Source: Clavulina sp. PMI_390 (lineage: Eukaryota; Basidiomycota; Agaricomycetes; Cantharellales; Hydnaceae). From it: a stretch of 64,000 nucleotides of DNA. The first letter of the stretch is position 1. Each line of letters opens with the position of its first letter. Positions 57,736 through 64,000 of the stretch are shown one piece after another. Where the stretch lies: contig WIDE01000003.1 in assembly GCA_015039315.1 (NCBI GenBank), forward strand, positions 372,001 through 436,000. Reading direction: 5' to 3'. The position numbers were made by a program, and so were the translations under genes. Under the pieces are notes generated by a model. It was not told the DNA's origin. It saw only the letters and a list, made by a program, of their open reading frames with translations, and did no database searches.

Positions 57736-60700
57736 TTAGAAAGACCAGTCAGGGTTGGCACCAGTGTTAGGTACACCTCCTGCCCCACCCAAGTTCGTTG
57801 ACTGAGTGGGGGCTGCTGGGCGAGCTGTCTGCTCAGTTGCTGCACTAGCTGAAGAGTCCTCAGGCCATGGCCTAGGTCAAGCAAAGACTCATCAACATCT
57901 CGTGTGTATGCACAAGCTTTCGAAATTCGGATCGCTCACCCAAAGTTAAATGCGCTCGCCCAATCAAGACCTTCAACATTTCCGAGGAATGCCTGGGCCT
58001 CGGCTGCGAAGCCCATAGGGCCTCCCGGACCCTGATATCCGAGGTAGGGATTGAAAAAGTCGGGCGACATGGTCATGGCAGCGTTCCCTAGACCATTTGC
58101 GTACGGATTGCTGGGTTGTTGGGACAAAATGCCATCCCAGCTAGCGGCAGCGCTCATAGATGACGTTGACGCAGCGGCGGGAAGAGCATCCGATGATGAC
58201 GTTGGCAAGGGGGCAATGCCTGATAGATCTCCTCCAAGCGCTGCAGCGTACATCGCGGCATCAAAGAACTGAGGAGGGTTGACCCCGTTCAGAGTAGGAG
58301 GTACAGGTGCATCTGGCATGCCTCTACCAAAGGTTTGAAGAAATTGGGTGGTGGGAGACATGGCCAACCCACCTGTAGGGCCAGCCCACTGAGTGCGAGG
58401 CAAGGGGTTGCCGCTGGGAGGCGTAGGGTGTTGTGGAGGGGTGGTCATAGTAGAAGAGGGCGTGCTAGAGGCAGCAGCCGAGGTCGAGGGTTGGGGCTGT
58501 GTCACTTGTCTCGAGCGAGGCATTGGTCTGTATGACCGTGTACTCTCGTCTTCAGTCGCCCGACCTTCCGAGCTTGGTGGTGTAGGTATCCCGTCATACA
58601 CCTCCGACCGGTCACGCTTATGGGTAGGTGGATTCTGCTCGCTGCCGAGCTCCCCAAAGCTTGCCAGTTCCCGTAATATGTCCACCAGACGACCCGAGTA
58701 ATGCCAACTGAACACAAAACGATCATCAGCGATGCGTTTTCACGGAATCGATCAAAGGTTGCACATACTCTTTCTCCGACTGCTGCAAGAAGACTAGGCA
58801 TTTGTCCACATCGTTCATATGCACCTTGTAATCAACTGATAGACCAGTTTTCTTGGCACCCCAGATAGCAATAAGTAAAACAATGCCGCTGGTGAAGGCT
58901 GCTACCAGGGTGGAGGGGAGAACGTGTTGACTGCGCTTCCCGAGAGCTTCTACAACGTGACTGCACGAACGGGCCGCATTGGTGCATATTGTGAGGGAAG
59001 GGAATGAGAGCACAGCTGGTTTCTTGGGAGAAGGAATGAATGGTCGGTGGATCATGATATGAAGGTGGTAATAGGCTGCATAGAGGACAGCTGATTGTTC
59101 GAAATGCATCGGGTCTTGTCGATTGGGGTCCCATTTAACTAAGGCACACGAAGTCATGAACAAAAAAAAAAAAAAGTGAGGACTTGACGAGGAAGGGGCT
59201 CACGATGATCCGGAACAGCGTCGAGCCATTTGTTCATAGCCGAATCTACCAAAAAGTCAGCTGTTAGTTCCAGTTCTGATAATTCCAAGCATACCCAATT
59301 CAGCTACGATATGCTGCTCCCAACGCTCGCCGACGAAGCCCAAAAGCACTTTGGACTTGTTGATCGTATAAATCGTTCTCAGGGCAAAAGCAAGGATCTG
59401 TCCAAGCTTAAGATAGGCTACAAAGTAGGATATTGAAGAAGGTATCCCTTCTGGTTGACGAGGGACAGGGACCGCGGAACTGTCGACAGTAGGTAATGGC
59501 CAGTATTCATCATCAATTTCCTCTAATAGGTACAGATTCAGAGTCAGCATCAAGGGTCTGCGTACCCAACCAGCATGTGGGCGTACCTGGGAAGTCAATA
59601 TCGAAACTATGGGGCACGATTATTTATGAGACAAATGGAACGAAGGATCTCAGGTAGCGAAGGAACCCACTCTTCATCTTGGCATGCTAATGGCCTCCCC
59701 AGAGCAGAGCTCACATAACGATCCAGAGTAATTAAACACCTACGGCCCGATTGTCAGAGCCGACTCGTCCAGACATAGGGGCCTGACGTACCAAAACACC
59801 CGTTTCCATTGCTCGTCTTGCAGCGAAATAGTACCGCGGTAAATCTTTTTCCGATGGACGCCGATATCCTGAGCACACCGGATGCCGATGCCAATTACCG
59901 TCCAGGCAGAGTGTGGGGCGCTTGTGGCTTGAAGATAATAGGCCACCAACTGCAATATAATCAATAAATGCAAGACTGCGCTCATGTGGAATAAACGTAC
60001 CGCGTACGTCTGCAGATCATTGAGCGTCGCAGGGGCATGAAGTGAGCGCTTCAAGTCCTTCACTTGGACAAAGTACTTCCACCCAGCACTGGGGCGACCT
60101 CCATCCTTCAGGCAAACCCTTGGATCGTCGCAATAACGCGAGGCGATCGCACAAACGAGAAGTACCACAATTGCAAAAGGGGTATTCTTGTGATGCGCGC
60201 CGTCTCTAAATTGAGCGTCGAAAGTTGGCCGGTGGATAATGGGGAGGAAAGGGATGAAGTGGCGGAAAAAAAGGCCGAATAAAGTCTGCATAAGATCGTC
60301 CGGGGGGAATGTAACTGTGCTCGGGGGGCCCGAATCTCTCAATTCCCATTCCCACTGCAACAATTTGAGAAATGGAATGGTACGATGTGGAGTTGAATGC
60401 ATACCTCTGCGGGAGTCCAAAATTCGGCTCTGCGGGTGGTACCAACATCGATTCCATGCTGCTTCTTTAAATCCGACGCTGCTCTTATCAACATGAGGCC
60501 TAGGATGGAGTTGAGCCGAGAAGCACTGTACTTTCACGGGATAGGGCCTTTGATGACTTACTGCTTGATTTCCCGTGGAAGCGAGCAATACCATTTTCCC
60601 CCAAGGAGAGGTCTTGCATAGCATCCGTAATGATATCCGGTAGTTGATCTGGCCCAACGTCGTCGTCGCTTGTTTCAAACTCGACGTCATATTGGTCGAC

Positions 60701-61361
60701 TGGGGCGCAGTCAATAGCCTTCGTCGCAGCAAAATCTTTCAGCAGTGTCACTTCGTGGGTGCTAGCAGAAGAAGACCTGGGAGGCTGTGTCGACTTTTGG
60801 GAAGGGATGGTACGATTGGACCGGGAGAATTTGTCTTTGTCATCGTTCGATGGTCCAGCTGGTGAGGAAGCTGAGGATTCGGCCGCCTGCTGCGCGAGCT
60901 CTGCTTCAATATCGACTCCGGGAGCAAGCTGAAAATTTCGATCTACTAAGTAAAATAACAATTGAGGCGGTCCGCTGAAGCGCACCTTCTGTAACAAATC
61001 TTCCATCTTCTCGAGTCGTTTCTCGAGGCTCTCGACATAACCTTTTGGCGGGCCACGTTTCTTGGCTTCGCTGATAAACGTGCAGTCAGTTCCAATAACA
61101 GTGCAGTTACTGCATCGGTTGGTTGAGGATTGGGCCGCATCACATCGAACCTGAAATGTGCCAAGCATCCCAAGGGTTGGTTTGGGTAAGGATTTCTGGT
61201 GTTTGAAAAACGATGTTTACCTTCTTTCTCCGGCAAAGATCACAAGCGCGCTGTACTTTTCGCTTCTTGTTGCTGCTCCCGGTGGCCGAGTGGGGATCTC
61301 CGCCCGAGGGTCCAGATCGAGTTCTGGTATTGGGCTCATCAGACTCGCCCTCAGACGACAT
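57736..61361 (-). CDS. Zn2Cys6 transcription factor with fungal-specific domain (XlnR-like class)
   Basis: Nuclear regulator of unknown targets. The ATG at 61361 (MSSEGESDEPN) precedes a basic stretch (NKKRKVQRACDLCRRKK). After an intron comes VRCDAAQSSTNRCSNCTVIGTDC, completing the six-Cys cluster. KKRGPPKGYVESLEKRLEKMEDLL is the linker and dimerisation coiled coil seen in XlnR- and Gal4-type factors. The Fungal_trans domain spans HFIPFLPIIHRPTFDAQF, VVLLVCAIASRYCDDPRV, VAYYLQATSAPHSAWTVIGIGIRCAQDIGVHRKK, and, after several introns, YAAYYHLHIMIHRPFIPSP. The last 250 residues are Pro/Ser/Gly-rich, with PQHPTPPSGNPLP and a terminal GANPDWSF, a likely activation region. About ten introns. The in-frame GTG at 61367 is not a start. 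Confidence 0.9.
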
Positions 61362-61689
61362 AGTCACAATAACCCAGGCTCAAGAAGAGTAGATGGTAGC
61401 AGATAGGGAATGTTTCAAGAGCGGTACCGATTCTCCTGAGTGTTTGACGAGCAAGAGGATAGGAACGGTGCCAAGTAACTGGTGCGTGACTGTAACGGAA
61501 CTTTGTTTTCTGCGCGGTGCCGATGGCTTGCGTGTCATTTCCTTCGGTTTGGCACGGACCGCACCCTCATGCTAACAAAACAAAGTCGCGGATGTCGTAT
61601 GACCGAACTGGCAAAATGATTCAAGATAACTGTAATAACTCATTTACACAGAGTATGACGACACGTAGCCCCCTACAAAGCATCGCTGA
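61362..61689. other. intergenic, tandem minus-strand genes
   Basis: 5' region of the Zn2Cys6 gene and 3' UTR of the MARVEL gene; nothing else seen. Confidence 0.4.
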
Positions 61690-62549
61690 CTAAACATCCT
61701 CTGGCGCTGTTGAGGGTTCGGATGGGAAACGAAAGTTACGAAGATCGCTGGATGGTGGCATCTGGCGGCGCGGCGTCTCAACCATTCTGGCAGGGACAAA
61801 TACAGTAGACATTGGACGAGCGAATGAAGCGCTGCCACTCCTTGGTCCTCCATATATGTCATGAACATGTCCCTCCAATCGTCGGCTCTCGGGCTCTTGA
61901 ACCATCTGCACAATGTTGAGTATGACCAACAATGAAACGCAGATCCAAGAGAGCCAAGAGAATCCCATCATAGCTTGTAATATACGACAAGCGGCGTATT
62001 CGGTACACCAAGACAGGTTGGGCCACACAGTCTATAGGAATCGCAAGACAGTGAGGCTTTGAATTCCGCTATTTGAAAAAAATTGCTATAGCACTTACTG
62101 ATGCAGCACCAGCCCCTCCGACCCACATGAGCCAGAGGAAACCACCAGTGGCGAATTCAAACCAACGTTGGGTCAAAAATACATGTTCGGTTCTCCTCCA
62201 TACGCTCCACCCGCTGCCATGTGTAGGGTGTTAACGAATGTATATAGAACAAGTTTTCCCATATACTTACAGGAAAAGTACCCAAAAAACTGTGAGGATC
62301 GACGTCACCACAAGCTCCACCACGCTTGGGTCATAGAACGACTGCCCATTGAAGAGTGAGTGGTCAGAACGTGGTGTGGTGGTGTAGTTCAGCCTGATAA
62401 TCGATCGAGGTCAGACTACTGGCCCATATGTGAAGCGCACTGGGTCGATGGGCGCACCTGACACAGCATAGTATGAAAGCAACGAACGAAAAGAAAAGGA
62501 GTGCAGAGTAGAGGATCAAGCTAAGCCTCAAATAAAGTGATTTTTGCAT
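61690..62549 (-). CDS. MARVEL-domain four-helix membrane protein
   Basis: Small membrane protein with four hydrophobic segments in the MARVEL/Nce102 arrangement: LSLILYSALLFFSFVAFILCC directly after the start (ATG 62549, MQKSLYLR), VELVVTSILTVFWVLF, ATGGFLWLMWVGGAGAAS and MMGFSWLSWICVSLLVILNIV. Introns fall between the helices; three or four are needed. The cytosolic C-terminal tail of about 70 residues is hydrophilic, with basic and Ser/Pro content (MVETPRRQMPPSSDLR), and ends PSTAPEDV. Fungal relatives organise plasma membrane domains (eisosomes, MCC). The role here is inferred from topology; tetraspan proteins of other families cannot be excluded. Confidence 0.75.
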
Positions 62550-63190
62550 TGCATAGGGAGAGTCGATGGAGTCGTGAGCAAGATAACGGGCCCGCCGTTA
62601 TAAAAGCAGACCGCACAGATGGTAGAGGGATGTTGAGAAAGGAGGCACCGTAACGAGGGAGAGCATGAGTGATCGAGATGATTAACTCAACGATATTTAT
62701 CCGGTCGTCCTGCAACAGCGTGGAAAAGTCGGGCGACATATCATTGTAGAGCGGCTTGGCTGGTATCCGTCGCGCTGCACAATGTACAGCGGTGACGCCG
62801 CGCAGTCTGATAGAACAGGGTGGAAAAACTCAAATCACGTATTCAAGGCTCAATTCACTGAAGATGCGGCGTTGCCGGGCGCTCCTTAGGCCCTTAATAT
62901 CCAGCAACCAAATTTCAAATGGTGCAAAGCTAAAATATCGCCAGCAATATCCTCACCACGTAGTCCGAAGCACGTAGGGAGAGAATATGGATCGGTAGGT
63001 ATAGGGCAAACACCTGATTGCTTCGCCATGTTGTCGCGTAGATAGAGACTATTTTAGATATTAGCGCCGCTAAAGAAAGTGCAGCGGATGTTATGCCCTA
63101 GGAGGCTTCGAAAATAAGGCACTTTGTGGTCCTCGGTGCGATCTGTTGACGTCGAGGCTCGAAAACGACATCGCCAAACACACAAACATC
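62550..63190. promoter_or_regulatory. divergent intergenic region, MARVEL gene / CIA30
   Basis: 641 bp separating two divergent starts. No motif stands out, and the minus-strand ORF 62521-62739 lacks conserved features. Confidence 0.4.
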
Positions 63191-64000
63191 ATGAGTGGCC
63201 CATGGAGGTCGTTTATCGACCGCTCAATGAAAGTAGCTCTCAGCGGGACCAGTCGAGGTGAGAACACCGAAAGGTGCCAACGTCCATCACCTTCTAAGCG
63301 CGTTTCTTTCCGGCATGTAATACATCCTGGCTCCGCTAGTGGCTGGCATGCAGGGCGTTACAGATTTCTCTGCTCCTCGGCTTCTGTATAAATATCAATC
63401 CAATGAAGATATTAAGCAGCATGTCACTGGCTGTGACGCCGACATCGGTGGAAAATCTTCTGTCCATCTCGACTTGGCCTCCGATGGAAGAGCTCGTTTC
63501 TGGGGCGACATGCGTCTCGAGGTGCCCATTGGGAAAGAAGAATCCATGCGGAGCGGCTATGCTGGCTTTCGAAGTCGGGTGTGTTCCCCACCAACTCCCC
63601 CTTCATCTGTCAAAGAACCGGTTTTGCTCACGACCTTTGCCTCCACCACCCCATGCACACTGATTCTACCAGCTAAGAACAACACTTTTCGGGAACATGA
63701 CAGATGATTTGTCGCTCCACAACTACCTGGCTCTTCGTGTGCGCGCGTCTGGCGAACCGAGAACGCGGCTAGCATATTTTGTCAACATCCAGACAGATGG
63801 CCCAGTTCCGTCAGACATTTGGCAGCACAAACTCCACCTCAGCGAAGAGGCTGATGGGAAAACTTGGGAAGATGTCCTAGTGAGCTTGTTTTTTCATCTT
63901 TTGAACATCTATTCCATCATGAACTAACCGTCACATGGTCCGAAGATCCCCTTTAAGGCGTTCGTGTTAACGAGTGGTGGAGAGGCTGCGACAGCACAGG
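63191..64000 (+). CDS. complex I assembly factor CIA30/NDUFAF1-like (5' part)
   Basis: Assembly chaperone of mitochondrial NADH:ubiquinone oxidoreductase. ATG 63191 gives MSGPWRSFIDRSMKVALSGTSR, then an intron (GTGAGA donor). Exon 2 encodes PRLLYKYQSNEDIKQHVTGCDADIGG, VHLDLASDGRARFWGDMRL and RSGYAGFRSR. After an intron of about 97 nt comes TTLFGNMTDDLSLHNYLALRVRASG, then QTDGPVPSDIWQHKLHL and, after a final visible intron, IPFKAFVLTSGG. T-G-C-D-A-D-I-G-G, G-Y-A-G-F-R and the W-x-x-V/L-IPF ending are hallmarks of the CIA30 beta-sandwich. The gene runs off the right edge, so the C-terminus and stop are missing. Confidence 0.9.

Overview
The window reads as nuclear DNA of a filamentous basidiomycete. 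Protein genes are split by many short GT-AG introns (mostly about 50 to 100 nt, a few of 180 to 300 nt), genes are packed on both strands, and the proteins are fungal: Zn2Cys6 and APSES transcription factors, homoaconitase, a C2-domain phosphatidylserine decarboxylase, an SPX-type phosphate transporter and a fungal MACPF protein. An Agaricomycete is the best guess; the species cannot be fixed from the sequence. All products were named by reading motifs in the conceptual translation. No database was searched, so exon borders are approximate unless stated.

Layout. 0-6.6 kb: SEN15 tRNA-splicing endonuclease subunit (minus), an intron-containing tRNA-Ala(CGC), a carboxypeptidase Y-like serine carboxypeptidase (minus) divergent from thiamine pyrophosphokinase, then a DUF4604/KIAA1143-type protein. 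6.6-14.6 kb: a gene-poor stretch with a pyrimidine-skewed tract, a small CRIB-motif gene, an alpha/beta hydrolase, a 1.7 kb gap and a mitochondrial ICT1/Pth4-type GGQ hydrolase. 14.6-26 kb: a Whi5-like repressor candidate, an unrecognised nuclear-looking protein, a large C2-domain phosphatidylserine decarboxylase (minus) and a Zn2Cys6 factor. 26-40.2 kb: a MACPF protein, a C2H2 protein head-to-head with proteasome ATPase RPT2, ILV5 (ketol-acid reductoisomerase), LYS4 (homoaconitase, minus) and DNA polymerase eta (RAD30). 40.2-46.2 kb: a 3.4 kb stretch with no recognisable gene, a short-chain dehydrogenase (minus), and a perfect 129-bp tandem duplication. 46.2-64 kb: an APSES factor, an SPX-SLC13 phosphate transporter, a SAM-domain tail-anchored protein, a second Zn2Cys6 factor and a MARVEL protein (all three minus), and a CIA30/NDUFAF1-type complex I assembly factor cut by the window end.

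Most of this is housekeeping. There is no biosynthetic cluster, transposon or CRISPR, and I did not find a convincing new multi-gene system. Several head-to-head pairs share very short intergenic spaces: CPY/THI80 111 bp, C2H2/RPT2 68 bp, LYS4/RAD30 104 bp. The LYS4/RAD30 space holds a perfect Gcn4-type TGACTCA and a perfect 7-bp inverted repeat, and ILV5 has TGACTC cores upstream, so general amino acid control may link the two amino acid genes. The more unusual points are the tRNA intron next to a tRNA-intron endonuclease gene, an intron directly after the RPT2 start codon, a GGQ motif split by an intron, the in-frame 129-bp duplication upstream of the APSES gene, and the MACPF protein with an altered signature motif.
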